NCBI RefSeq assembly: GCF_000003815.2
Contig: NC_049990.1
Location: forward strand, 5,864,635 to 5,928,634
Source of the DNA: Branchiostoma floridae
Lineage: Eukaryota; Chordata; Leptocardii; Amphioxiformes; Branchiostomatidae
Direction of reading: 5' to 3'
Length of the DNA: 64,000 nucleotides
The notes beneath the pieces are model-generated. The model was not told the DNA's origin, did not search any database, and saw only the letters and a program-made list of their open reading frames with translations. The position numbers were made by a program, and so were the translations under genes. Every line of letters begins with the position of its first letter. The stretch's first letter is position 1. Positions 1 through 11,991 of this stretch are shown piece by piece.

Positions 1-826
1 GAGAAGTCACATCCAACAAGTACAGATTTAGGTAACTGATCTTTGTAGATAGAGTATCAAGAGAAGTTGCAATTGCAATCGGTCGATCCCTTTATATCTT
101 ATGAACGTATAAATGTTGTTTTTTTATTTGATTGAAACTAGAACTCCAAGAAGTCCATTACAATGCATTTCTATTGAAGTTTTTATATGGACTGTGAATC
201 TAGAATTGTTTTCATTTTGCAGTCTCAACATACACTGCTCGTTCGCTCTATCATAATAGTTTTATTTATTACAATACATGTATGATATATCACGCATGAT
301 TTGCAGGATAAAACTCCAAATATATCACCATCTTTGACTTTGTTTCCTCCTCAATAATCTATAGAACCATATCCGTATATAAATCATCGACTTGTACCAG
401 TAGATTATGGTAATGTCGGTAATGTTGGTCTCGTAGAGAACAATACCCCATGTGGATACGAGCACTATCACTTTGCGTCTTAGTATCCGACCTTCCGGAA
501 GATTTCCTCTAAACCGCGCAATGGCCCACAAAGTATCCAATACCACGTAATCTGGCTAATCCCGCCTTTTCGTGGCCCACATTTTATCTGGATTACGGAA
601 TGACGGGTTGAAATCGTCGGGGAATTCTAATGTCGGTGAGGAAAGACAAAGTTGTCTTGATCTCAACCTGAGATCGCTTTGTTCTGACCGTTTAGTAAAG
701 TGCCGAGGAGGATTTATGCCCCTTCGGAGACGGCGAGAATGACTGTAGGAGACGAAGCTGCAGTGTGTGATAAGGATGGGAGTAAATCACGATCAAACAG
801 AAACAGTACAAAGGTGATTCCTTTGC
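1..826. other. Non-coding stretch, nothing recognised
   Basis: AT-rich single-copy-looking DNA. Short open frames occur on both strands, but none shows a recognisable domain or convincing splice sites. Confidence 0.5.
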
Positions 827-1100
827 AGAAAACAGGCTTCCAGTAGCCAGTTTCTTGGAAATCCCCGCGCTTTTATCACACAAAAACAAAGAAGAGCTTG
901 GCGCTGGAACTCAAACCCCTTCAAAAAAGCAATGACAATGGAACGATCACTGAAGAAGTTGCACGAACTTTATAGAAAACAGGCAGCTTGTTCGGAATCC
1001 CCGTAATTTGTATCACACAAAAACAAAGAAGAGCTTGGCACTCGCACTCAAACCTCATCAAAAATGACAATGAAACAAAACGACCACGGAAGAAGTTGCA
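827..1100. repeat. Two-copy tandem duplication, unit ~147 bp
   Basis: Copy 1 (827-963) and copy 2 (974-1100) both begin with AGAAAACAGGC. Both contain TATCACACAAAAACAAAGAA-like sequence and CAATGACAATG(G/A)AAC, and both end with GAAGAAGTTGCA. Divergence is moderate. The short minus-strand open frames here are also duplicated and look incidental. Confidence 0.75.
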
Positions 1101-1421
1101 CATACACGTGCGTAGATAATTTTAAAGCAACAGGAGAATATTAAGCTAAACTTTATTTAATATTTATGCTAGGGCACATCACCAATATGTGATAAAAACG
1201 AATATGACTCCACCCTCTTATCAAGGCTTACCATACTTTGACAAAACAGTGCATCCTTTAAGCATAAGTATGCCAGGGGACTAATCATTCTAAGGATGCA
1301 TCATACATATTCATACAATTAAGAAATGGGTAAACATACAGGAGGGGTTCAGGGGGACATCAGCAGCATACTGATCTTACATGCCTCGGCAAACCCTGGC
1401 ATTTCCTCGTCATTGGAAAAC

Positions 1422-1560
1422 GCATCATGTCTTCTTAAGATAAAGGAGGTGTGAAATAAACTTAATTACTGCAGCAATGAAATAGTCGTGCTTAATTGTG
1501 GAGGTCATTAGTCTTTAATCCAATTTGGATCAGGGACCAATCAAGTGGCAAGGCGCCAGC
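1422..1560 (+). repeat. Dispersed repeat, copy 1 of a pair
   Basis: This stretch aligns by eye with 58729-58865 in the same orientation. Shared blocks are CATCATGTCT, AGGTGTGAAATAA(A/G)CTTAATTA, CTGCAG, CTTAATTG..GAGGT.ATTAGT, and CCAATC.(A/T)GTGGCAA. No coding frame is maintained. It could be an old transposon or a duplicated non-coding element. Confidence 0.6.
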
Positions 1561-1743
1561 TGTTTTAGTGGGCGTCTAACTTCTGCCAGTCTTGATATGC
1601 TGTTGCAGCTGCAGACTTCGTGCCAGATGATTTCCACCGTGTAAGATTCTACATGATGTCATGCTCCAGGTTTTGACGTCTTACTGGTTGGATTAACAGA
1701 GTTGCTGCTGTCTGGCCGCAATTTGTATTGATGGATGTGCACG

Positions 1744-1975
1744 TATGCACATGTGCTCATTCATCGTCATCATCAACAACACCATTGCCATCATCATAGT
1801 CATTGTCATCCTCAATATCCTTATTGCCATCAACATCATCGTCATAGTCATCATCATGGTCATCATCATCATCATCATCATTGTCGTCATCATCACTATC
1901 ATCATTATCATCATTATCATCATTACCATCGTCGTCATCTTTACCACAGTCATCATCATCATCACCATTACCAAC
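1744..1975. repeat. Imperfect (CAT/ATC)n trinucleotide microsatellite
   Basis: About 230 bp of CATCAT and ATCATC tracts mixed with CGTCAT and TTATCAT variants. The long His/Ile- or Met-rich open frames in several frames on both strands are translations of this simple repeat, not genes. Confidence 0.9.
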
Positions 1976-2816
1976 TTTGTTTTAGTTCTACAGTCATTGA
2001 AAGTGCCGCAGTTGCCTCCAGTCTTTCTTCCTTCCTCATTCAACTCCTTAAAATGGTCCTGCTGTCACCTACATCCTACAGAAACTATGAGAATTCTGTC
2101 TCCAACAGCTGTCGTTTTAGAAGCACCCATATCTACAATCAGTAGAGACAAAACGCGTCCTAAAGTACAAATCATATATCAAACAAGCATGAGATTGTTT
2201 ATTTCACCATCTTTATAAATGCTATAACATACCGTTCAAGCGAAAATGACGCAGACAAGCTTCACTCATATGTGCTATAAAGACTGATTGAAATAGTTTC
2301 GCGGTCCAGTGGCTGTGTCAAACGATTTGACACGACCTCGAACTGCTGAGATTACTTATTATTATGGGAAGAAGCGGAAAAAGTCGGCAACTCCGCATTG
2401 CCCTCCAACCAAAAAGTAGTCTAGTCAGGCGCATTTGACTAACATTTCTTCCGATAGGCATCCATTCTGTAAAGGTTATGCAAGAGATTTGTAGCCACCG
2501 ATACTTTGAGCGCAAACTTCGGCAGGAGAGAGACTTTACGAAGAGTTTAACGATTCTAGCGGAGTGTTATCCTTCAGATCTGGCGCCTGAACTTCCGCCA
2601 TTCCACTAGCATACCTGTAATTTGAGTTATGAATAAGCAATGAAGCTATTAAGTCGGTCTTTGTTGTCGACGTCCCGCCGTGCTGAAGGCGTCTGAGTTA
2701 AAGACAGACTGTGGTGTAGGCGGTAGGGGGAGAATGATTATAGAAAGTATGCGGTACAAAAGGTGGACTCACTCCGGACTCATACATTTCGTGCTGACAG
2801 TCCATTTGGCTGCTAA
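1976..2816. other. Non-coding stretch before assembly gap
   Basis: No recognisable gene or repeat seen. Confidence 0.5.
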
Positions 2817-3194
2817 NNNNNNNNNNNNNNNNNNNNNNNNNNNNNNNNNNNNNNNNNNNNNNNNNNNNNNNNNNNNNNNNNNNNNNNNNNNNNNNNNNNN
2901 NNNNNNNNNNNNNNNNNNNNNNNNNNNNNNNNNNNNNNNNNNNNNNNNNNNNNNNNNNNNNNNNNNNNNNNNNNNNNNNNNNNNNNNNNNNNNNNNNNNN
3001 NNNNNNNNNNNNNNNNNNNNNNNNNNNNNNNNNNNNNNNNNNNNNNNNNNNNNNNNNNNNNNNNNNNNNNNNNNNNNNNNNNNNNNNNNNNNNNNNNNNN
3101 NNNNNNNNNNNNNNNNNNNNNNNNNNNNNNNNNNNNNNNNNNNNNNNNNNNNNNNNNNNNNNNNNNNNNNNNNNNNNNNNNNNNNNNNNNNNNN
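2817..3194. other. Assembly gap (378 N)
   Basis: Run of N. Open frames that cross it are meaningless. Confidence 1.
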
Positions 3195-3524
3195 AACGAC
3201 TGTATTTATACTGTGTCCTTGCTTGTGGACCTTGAATATTTTCTGCCGCCCCTAAGTATTGAAGATCAACCATGATAAATCAGAGACTACCACGGTGGCC
3301 GTGTGGTGTGCGGGAGATAGGTAGATAACCACCTGTGCCAAGGCCACTCGATAAAAGTCCATGGGAGTTTACTGTCTGGAGGAAAGGTATTTTGAAAGCA
3401 CAAAAAACGCGACAACAGCTACTATGCTAATGAGCTAGCTAGCCTATAGTAGTATTCAAAAGTTTGCAGACAGCAAAGCATGAGTTACATATTTGCAATT
3501 AGTTCAACTCCCATGTGTATTCAG

Positions 3525-3583
3525 ATTGCCATACATTGTACCTGCTACAATTGTCACGCAATAAAGTTCTATTCTATTCTGAG
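3525..3583 (+). mobile_element. LINE-like 3' tail fragment
   Basis: CATACATTGTACC..CTACAATTGTC.CGCAATAAAGTTC followed by a (TTCTA)n tail. The same 3' end pattern (TACAGTTGTCGTGCAATAAAGTTC) ends the LINE fragment at 25263-25676. A related one lies at 27759-27816. Only the extreme 3' end is present here. Confidence 0.5.
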
Positions 3584-4252
3584 TATCCATCTTTACTTTA
3601 GCTCCAGCCCGGGGGCCATGTCCATTTCAAGGCCTTTTTTTATGGAAGGAAGCTGAAATGATTGTGCATGTCAGACTACAGATTACATTCAATATCCGAC
3701 GACGCTACACCGCAATGAGCGATATATTCTCATTTCGTCATCTGGTTCGTGTACGAATGTGCGTGGCATAGAATACAGACATTTAGCAACAGCTCGAAGC
3801 TCAACACTGCAAACCGTTTTGATTTTTATCATGTATGCGGCCCACGCCGAGTTCACAATCTCTCCCTGTGCAGAATATCTACACATACTTGACTACCAAC
3901 TCGACCGGAAGGTACCAGTGATCCGAAAAAGATATCCCTCCTTGGCAAGTACAGTACATCGTGCATCAGGTACACTCCTGACTTATCTATCGGCCACATT
4001 TACCCCTGGAAACACCCTAGTGGGTGGTAGAGAAGACATTACAGGAATACAGAATCTGGTAGAAGATCTAGATTTACACAAGGCGCTGCATGACATTTAG
4101 GAAGCAGAAGATGCCATAAATTAAACTCTTTCATGAAGATCATGAAAAATGTGCTACCATCCTAAAATTCAAAGCGTGTCATCTGGGCACTGTTGGACTG
4201 TATGAGCACGTTCCATTCTAACCTTCTTGATAATCTTAAAAACCAAAGCTAA
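3584..4252. other. Non-coding stretch, nothing recognised
   Basis: A 113-codon open frame at 3759-4100 has no recognisable domain, and no splice context was identified. Confidence 0.45.
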
Positions 4253-4440
4253 TATGGAACGACGACGAAGGTTATGATGGCGGTTATGATGATGGTTACG
4301 ATGATGGTTATGATGATGGTCACACATGATAATGGTTAAAAGGACGAATATGATGATGATTCTTGCTTTTCATGATTATGATGATGTTTACGATGATAAT
4401 GGTTATGATAATGGTTATAAGGATGATATCGATGGTCTAG
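4253..4440. repeat. Imperfect (GATGATGGTTAT)n tandem repeat
   Basis: Repeated GATGATGGTTATGATGATGG and ATGATAATGGTTAT units over about 190 bp, in opposite complementary phase to the CAT repeat at 1744. It is simple sequence with no coding value. Confidence 0.85.
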
Positions 4441-4535
4441 ATGATTGGAGATGTTTTGTTTTAGATTCCATTTATTCATCATTGTAAGATTACCTAGATC
4501 TCACTCTCGTCTAATATGTTTATTCTATTCTATTT

Positions 4536-4635
4536 NNNNNNNNNNNNNNNNNNNNNNNNNNNNNNNNNNNNNNNNNNNNNNNNNNNNNNNNNNNNNNNNN
4601 NNNNNNNNNNNNNNNNNNNNNNNNNNNNNNNNNNN
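4536..4635. other. Assembly gap (100 N)
   Basis: Exactly 100 N, commonly used as a placeholder for a gap of unknown size. Confidence 1.
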
Positions 4636-6712
4636 CGTCTGGGGACCGTTTAAATGTAGCTACTCGTTCAGTTCATTTCATTTGAGTGGCAAAAGCTACA
4701 AGCGGACGCTCTGGTACCGGTATCAACGACGTAGTGGTGATATATATCACATTTCACTGCATAACATTTATCTTGTTGATTTTCACCCGAGATAACTTCG
4801 AAGACATCCATCCTTTCCCACCGTGGAAGGAAGGCGGGAATATCGATTGTGTTTCGGTGCGTTGAATTCTGACGATTTGTCCCCGAGTTTTATGCGCCTC
4901 GACAGACCCTACTGTTAGCCTGGGTAACGGCTCATCTCTGGTTCGCTGTGGTGATACTGTATATCAGATAAAGGGCATACCATGCAGTTTCCGTGGTGAC
5001 TTCCACACTAGCCTCTCGTTGGACTTTCAGTTTTTAATGTTCCGCAGAGTTAGAGACTTATGTTCACAACACTGCGGGAAGGGACCGTTATGGCCTCGAA
5101 CAGTTAGACCTTACACAGACTTGGATATTCTGAATAACAGATCTTTGAATTTCCCGTTTGATTTATATGCCGTAGGTTTAAACTTTCAACTTATAGTGGA
5201 CAGCGTTTGCAAACACACAAAATATCAAATACAGAGGAAAAGACATAAATGTATTTTCATTTGCATTTCACCTAAAGGAAAAATTATATAAGTAGAGCTT
5301 GAGAGCTTATAATTCCAGACTTTTCATGATTCCAACAGCGTTCACCAAGACATATTGTTCGTGACAATATTCGGATGATGTCCGCAAGATTAATAGCCTT
5401 TCAGAGTTCCAGTGATTACCTTTCTTACTACATGCGACAAATAAGAGATATCATTGTAGAGGAGCGTGCACCGAGGGTCGGTTCGTGCAGAAAAGGGAAA
5501 ACGTGGGTACGGAATATCCACTTTAGATGCCTGATTGATGTTGTTACACAGTCATGTTCATCTTTCTTTGGGTAAATGCGGCTCAGATTTTGACCTCTAT
5601 CAACTGGAATGCCTCCGCCAGTGGCAGGCTCCAGCATCATGGTATCAGCTTATGGGAAAATGGGGCATTTTAACTGGCTTCCTGAGGGGGAAAATTAGGG
5701 TCCGATGGAAGCGGCATCGCATTTAGAGACCTCCAGGACCGGCCCATGTGGTAAATAACATTGCTACGAGCTGCCAAGCCAAGCTGGGTACCAAAGTACA
5801 ACAGAGGAAGAGGGTGCAATGGCGTTTCTTCAGGGGTAGAGCAGACGGCTATCAACCCAGATGAAGATGGGTGTAATCTCCATTGGTGGACTCCCTATAC
5901 GCTCTTGGGTAAGAGGGTCAGGGTTGATGCCAGAGTCATTAATCTTCTAACGTTACCAGAAGAAGATCAAGGCCAGAGAAGTCAAAGACATGCCACCTGT
6001 TCAATGGCATGGCCAGTAGTGGTTAATTTGAATTTACAACGAGATTTTGGTAGAATTTTCATCCTATGACAAGAATGTGCATGCTAATATATGAGAGCAC
6101 TCTGCTCCATTGTTGAGAAAAATGCACAAAATAACTGACGTAATAAAAACTTTAATGTACCTTCACATATTGCTATTAGGACTGCTTAGGTCTACACTGC
6201 AACACGTTTCATACTTAGTTTTTATTCTTCCAATTATAGGCATCGTTTGTGCCTAATCATCAGAATCAGTGTTTTTGGTGAGCAGCACTCTCTTGGGGCC
6301 CGCGTTCCGATACACACAATTCTGTAGGGACTGGGGGAAGTAATTATTATAACTGCAGACCAAAGTAGAAGGAAAATAAGGAGGAATTTCTCATTACCAG
6401 AAAATTACAAGACAAATTGTTCTGATAGGAAATTTTGATTACTTTCTTACTTTGGCAACAGACATGACCTGTAGCGGTCACCGAGTTTGACAAGCAAAAT
6501 GCAATAATGTATTTTCATTCTTGGCGCAACTGACTTCATGTGGCGGTATACAGGGGTTTTTCGTTGAAATGGTGATACATCATGAAAACGAAATTGCATT
6601 TTTTTAGATATGAGATACTCCATGTTTGTTTATTATACTTGCATTATCTTTCTGCGATGATGATATAATAACGACCAATAAGCTGTTCATGAATAGTTCT
6701 TTAACAAAACGT
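4636..6712. other. Non-coding stretch, nothing recognised
   Basis: Several 60-100 codon frames (for example at 5019-5291 and 5761-6069) were read. None shows a recognisable domain, and no repeat family was identified. Confidence 0.4.
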
Positions 6713-6895
6713 GGCCTCCATAGTAGGCTCTCTGGTGCCTTTTTTGCGCTCATAATACACCTTTGCTGGCCATTTCTTTGTGTACTGGGCCGGCAGTCAG
6801 AAAAGGCCAGCAATCAGCGACCCAGTACAAAAATAAATGGCCAGCAAAAGTGTATTATGAGCCAAAAAAAGGCCCTAGAGAGCCTGCTATGGAGG
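6713..6895. mobile_element. Long palindrome / fold-back MITE
   Basis: The left arm (6713-6790, beginning GGCCTCCATAGTAGGCTCTC) is the near-perfect reverse complement of the right arm (6820-6895, ending GAGAGCCTGCTATGGAGGC), with about 29 bp between them. Arms of ~77 bp differ at only a handful of positions. The half copy at 11002-11100 shows that this is a mobile family. Superfamily and target duplication are not clear. Confidence 0.75.
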
Positions 6896-7143
6896 CTAAA
6901 CATAACGAGCATTTCTTGAACAATAAGTATTAGTGTGGCTCAAAGACTAAAATCATTGCGTCTTAATTCCTATCCATTTCCATGAGCAGATTTCCATGGG
7001 CAGGCGGTCTTTAAGACAAACTCCTGTTGTTTGATTGCTAAGCGACTGGTACTAGAGATAATTTCCTGTGCATGCTGAGCCTTCAATAATACCTAGTGGC
7101 AAGGACACATAATTTCAATACATTTTACAAATATTTTCCACCA

Positions 7144-7164
7144 ATATATATATATATATATATA
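7144..7164. repeat. (TA)n microsatellite
   Basis: About ten perfect TA units. Confidence 0.9.
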
Positions 7165-7307
7165 CACGTATATAGTCTGCTATGATAGCTTTCACATGTG
7201 GAAGTACGTTCTAGATGTTTATGGGCGATTTCGGCTAAGCATGGTAGTATCTCTATCTCTTATTTCTATCCACTGGCAGCCATATGGACTTAATAAAGAA
7301 CTAAACT

Positions 7308-7547
7308 GCATTCCTTTCACATTGAAAACCCCACCGGCATGACGTACCTTACAACGCTGGTTTTGAAGAGCCCAACTCTTTAAAACGTAATCCAGCCAAA
7401 TTCGAGAATTTGGAGAAAGTTTATTCGCATTTTCTTCACGTTGAAAAACCCTCCGGTATAATCGTCCAACGCTATAGTAGCTTTGAAGAGTTCAACTCTT
7501 GGAACCCTAATCCAGTCCAACTAGCGGAGTGGGAGAGAAGCTCTTTG
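7308..7547. repeat. Two-copy tandem duplication, unit ~120 bp
   Basis: The units share TTCAC(A/G)TTGAAAA.CCC.CCGG, CAACGCT....TTTGAAGAG, CAACTCTT and AATCCAG.C. Divergence is substantial, so the duplication is old. Confidence 0.65.
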
Positions 7548-9748
7548 ATAGTACAGCTGGGCTTATTGTGTAATGGGGGAGGGTTGTAAATGGCGGCGGT
7601 ATCTAAGCGCATCAAAGCTGTGTTAAGGATCACCACACCGTGGATCGATTAAAGTTGTCTCCACAGCAGGTGTTTTCGAGAGTGAGATTGAAAATTACAA
7701 AGGGCCTGAAGGCCTTCAATGTACCATCACATGCATGCGGCTACCAGGTCTAGAAATCACTGTGCACTTACTGAAAGAGTGGGGCTCCTCTGGCCCTGAA
7801 GTGAAAACCAGTGCGTTTGCAATATTCATATGATTTGAATATTCCCTATGCCACCTGTGTCTCCTATCATTGCGGATGGGAAGGGCAATCATCATTGAAG
7901 ATTGCCAACTCTACGTGGAATCATGGAATAGTAAAGAGTCTAGTCTAGTGTGATTCACTAACCATCCTACCATCCAAAAGCATCGTGGTATCTCGAGGAT
8001 AGCCACACAGTTGTTTTGTTGCTCAATTGTCCTGATCTGGTTGATGCACTAATGAAAATCGTTCATACCTGAGAACAGATAGCTGTCTGTAAGTGATCAC
8101 ATCCAAGCGCATTATTGCAGTTTTACCATGTTCGACAATGAAAACATTTACAAACTGTTAAGATGACTTCCAATTCTATTATCTGTCGTAATTTGATCTT
8201 CATTTAAAAAAAACGGGCGTTTGAAGCTTAATTACATCTCCTGTGTGTAGATTTGCAACTAGCGAGCACGATTGACTATAGTTCTTCCTTTGCTCCTAAT
8301 GCCTGAAGAATAATACCACTCTGTAATGGCAAATGAATAGTTTTACTCCGTAAGACGTCACCAGGTTTATACGATTCACCAAGGTTTTCAACAGGATTTC
8401 TTCTATGGGCGACGTCTACGTTATCATGGTGACTGTGTAGGTATTTCCCATGGCTATAGTTAAATTAAGTGGCCATTTTCTGTTTCGACACTATCTGAAG
8501 GTTAAGGCACGTCGAAATGGAATCCATTAAGAACGGCACCTTACAGAAACCGTCCGGTCGCTGACTGCAGTAACCTTCTCCCGTCACCCAGCGTTGCCCC
8601 GAGTTCGCGATGCTCAGTCAATTTAGCCCCATTACCTCGGGGATGTCACCCCATATACATCATAATTTGCCTTTTCAGGGCGGCCAGAGAGAGCCTTTTA
8701 AGCTGTAAGTGGGGTGGAGGCCCTATCAACTACATCGTACCGAGACTGAAATCAGTTGAAAGACCATCATCGACAAACCATGCTGTTAAAATGAAAGCTT
8801 CTGTTCCCAACTCATAAATTTTTACAGCCTGACCTCCGAGCAAAGAACTTTTAAGGTGGAGAAAATGGATACTAAAAAGTTCTTCCATTGTTGGTATTAC
8901 TGGTGGTAGTTTGATTAGCATACCATATAGCCACTGCTGCTTTCATGCGCATTTAGTTTCCTGATGGGCCCTGGCAGTTCAAGGGCTATTGACGAACACA
9001 CAAACACCCACATGTCTATAAAGGTGCCAAGCTTTAGATGTAGGCTATTCAATAACGCTTACGGATACGTGAGCGGACAGCCAAGAGAATAGACACTGTT
9101 CTTTGTCAGAAGCAGTCGTAGCCATTTGGGTATTAGGAGTTACTGAGATCCCTTGAAAAACTCAACTGAACACGTTTTCTCGACTGACTTATTTTGCATT
9201 TCCACGGGTATCTTTTTCTAGTATTTTCACCATCATTATCAATGTCAGCTTTTTTTGTCGTAATTCAATTGTCCGACACTGTTACTGTACATCAGACGTT
9301 CCCATAGACATGTACTAGTAAATCTTTTCTTTTATATGTCATGTATCATGTTTTGTCCAGCCAGTCAGCTTGAATGCGGCACTACTGTGTACTGTATGTC
9401 TTGTTGTTGTTATAAAAAAATACACATCGTATGTGTAGGGCGTTTTCGCGTAACATCACCGCTGTGGCCGCGGCCATGTTGGTGTCCTTATATGCATTTC
9501 AGCGTTTTTAGGATTTCCAATTCTCTAAAGATAACCACTATCGAATGTTAACAGCTCAAGGCAAAAGATTCCAGACGCATAATGGAAAATTGACTGATAA
9601 AATGCAGACTTGAGCCAGCTAGCGCTACGATCTATTGAAATGCAAACCATCAACTACAATAGGATATTCAGAACCTGCTTCACTGGCATGATTATTCACT
9701 ACGGTAGCAACCTCACTGCAACCTCTTTGCGATCGAGCTATTTCAAAG
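7548..9748. other. Non-coding stretch, nothing recognised
   Basis: About 2.2 kb without a supported gene, RNA or repeat. Confidence 0.4.
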
Positions 9749-9930
9749 TGGCAACTCGCTGCACTTGGTGCAACTGTGTGGCACTGCGGTGTTCGTTCAC
9801 TGAAGCACTGTTGTGTCATTTTCTCCGATTTTTACGTAATAAGCCAAAGAAGACAACAAAACACACAAAACGTAAGACAAATCGTTCTTTATCTCTGAAA
9901 TTCGTTGAGTATCTTTCCAACCCCGCAGAG
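9749..9930 (+). repeat. Dispersed repeat, copy 1 of a pair
   Basis: Aligns with 27949-28163: GCACTGCGG..TTCGTTCACTG..., ATTTTCTC(C/T)GATTTTTA, GAAGACAACAAAA(C/T)(A/G)CACAAAA, TTGTTGAGTATCTTTC-like blocks, and a C(C/T)GCAG end followed here by (GA)n. The second copy has a short inverted CAGTGACGCAG motif at its ends, so this may be a MITE. Confidence 0.65.
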
Positions 9931-11001
9931 AGAGAGAGAGAGATAGCAACCTTTACAGAACACTCAACACACAAATTGGATAAAAATGATTTTTTACGCT
10001 TTGTGTATTTTGTTATCTCCTCAGTTGTATAAATCTACATTTTGCATGACATTTTGGTTAGGAATTCACGGATTGAAGAATACACAGTTTATAATTAGGT
10101 CCCAGCGAGGTCGCATTTCCGTCTAGTGGAATATAGGCGTAAGGAAAATGAGTCATAACGCTATGTATTCAGCACTAGTAGTGTTCTTTTAGCCAACTCA
10201 AAGCTGCCACGCCCTACCTCAGCAGAACGAGCTCGTCTAATTCAATTACGAGCACTTGGGCTGAGAGATGCCGGGCGGATAGGAACGGTAATGTACCAAA
10301 CGGCGTTTGATAAGAATTGAAAGTTAAAGTGGTCTTCATTAGGTGAACGGTAATCAAGTTTCCTGTGAACGATGGGCGGGATACTGTGATTAAGATGGCT
10401 AATGATGCAGTAATGCATAATTTGATTGAACAAGCGGAAGAGGAAAAGGAAAAACAAGCTGCATAGCTCTCGTCTTAAGCTTTTCAGGTATAAAATCCAT
10501 TCTTTTTTTTTTGCTTAGTTATGTCTATTGCAATCGAAGGGGTACTAAAACAGTTGTAAAATTACACCTATTAAGTTAATTAATGATTTAGCTTGTTTCA
10601 AGTTCATTTCCAGAGTAACATTTTTGGTGACAAACGTAACAATACTCTGCCACTCCCTGGAAGCTATAAATCTAAACGGTTCTCTAGGTGGACATCAACA
10701 TATTTTCCACTGGTCTCACTTTCTTTCATTCGGGTCACAGTTTCACTGCACATGCATGATAAATCCATCATAGACGAAATCTGATCAGTCGATTTTCTTC
10801 ACCCTTTACACTGCGTTGACATGAGATGAATAAATCTCTTCTAGGTAGATCGTATTGTTGGGACTATGGGTCTCCTTAGTACTACTGTCAGCAAAATTAT
10901 CAAAATTTTATAGGGGCACCTATTGTACCTGCATTTTATTATAGAATAACCGCTACGTTTACTAACTACGTTTAATATTTCTAGCCTGCAGACCCGCACA
11001 A
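9931..11001. other. Non-coding stretch, nothing recognised
   Basis: AT-rich, with no supported gene. Confidence 0.4.
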
Positions 11002-11100
11002 GCGACCCACTACAAAAAGTGGAAAAGGCCAGCAAAAGTGTATTATGGCCGGCCATATGGGCCAAACAAAGGCTCAGAGAGCTTGCTATATGGAGGCTAG
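11002..11100 (+). mobile_element. Half copy of the 6.7 kb palindromic element
   Basis: Matches the right arm at 6817-6895: GCGACCCA.TACAAAAA, GGCCAGCAAAAGTGTATTAT, GGCCAAACAAAGGC.., AGAGAGC(T/C)TGCTAT.TGGAGGCTA. The left arm is absent. Confidence 0.7.
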
Positions 11101-11462
11101 AATATTTCTTGGAAGACACAACGTTTCTTTTGGACCATTTTCTTGTGGGTCAAAACACCCGCTTAACTTTGGGATCGGGAATGAATCTGCATTCTCTTCT
11201 TCTAAGACTTTACTCCCAAAAGGCACATCTTCGCCGTCCATCCGGGAACTTCCCTAAAGAACTTCAAACAGACTCGCCTTTCTCCTGTCTTTTCACTCCG
11301 CTTGAAATTGAATATCGGCTGTGGGGCGGCCGGGCTCTGGACTCGTAATGGTTGCTGAATACAAGCAAATGAACACTAACTTTTCAATCAATACCGCATC
11401 AGGACTTTGTGCTGCAGGAGGGCTGTGGGGTTTGTTGAGTTATCGTTACGCCGTGAATTCGA

Positions 11463-11991
11463 GACCAGCTTACCAAGGCAAGGCCCCGTGCTGTTCAATC
11501 ATTTATAGCTGACCGCGAGTAGCACTATGTGTTTCTTTGTATAAAACGTTTATTTGCTAGTAGCAGGGTTTCTCTTTGTTTATCTATTAATGATTATGTT
11601 TTGTTGTGATGCATAGTTCGGGACCAGCTTACCAAGGCAAGGCCCCGTGCTGTTCAATCATTTATAACTGACCGCGAGTAGCACTAGGTGTTTCTTTGTA
11701 TAAAACGTTTATTTGCTAGTAGCAGGGTTTCTCTTTGTTTATCTATTCATGATTGTGTTTCGTTGTGATGCAATAATCCTTCCATCTTGAACGGTAACAT
11801 TCCTTCAATTCCATACTCCTCTCACGAACAACCTGTGCTGCATACCTGACGGTTCAATGATTTAGGACTGACCGCGACTAGCACTATGTGTTTCTTGTAT
11901 AAAGCGTTTATTTTTTTGTAGCACGGGTCCTGTTTGTTTACGGTTTCTGTTCATGGTTGTGTTTTGTTGCAATGCATCAATCCTTCCATCA
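11463..11991. repeat. Tandem repeat, unit ~159 bp, two and a half copies
   Basis: Copies at 11463-11621 and 11622-11790 are almost identical (GACCAGCTTACCAAGGCAAG, then GACCGCGAGTAGCACTA.GTG, TTTATTTGCTAGTAGCAGGG). A diverged third copy at 11851-11991 keeps GACCGCGACTAGCACTATGT and ends AATCCTTCCATC. The spacer CCTCTCACGAACAACCTGTGC recurs near 12165. Confidence 0.85.

Noticed and set aside
1693-2218. Long Met-, His- or Ile-rich open frames on both strands
   Set aside because: They are translations of a (CAT)n microsatellite in different frames.
2680-3273. 191-codon open frames on both strands
   Set aside because: They run through 378 N and have no real coding content. The same applies to frames crossing the other three gaps.
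3288-3350. tRNA- or SINE-like GGTGGCCGTGTGGTGTGCGG sequence
   Set aside because: It resembles an A box weakly, but no cloverleaf or B box could be drawn. The tRNA-Ser-like text near 57490 and GGACTCGTAATGG near 11338 fail in the same way.
11463-11991. CRISPR-like array
   Set aside because: Units are 159 bp without short repeat and spacer alternation, and the genome is eukaryotic. The other tandem arrays are rejected for the same reason.
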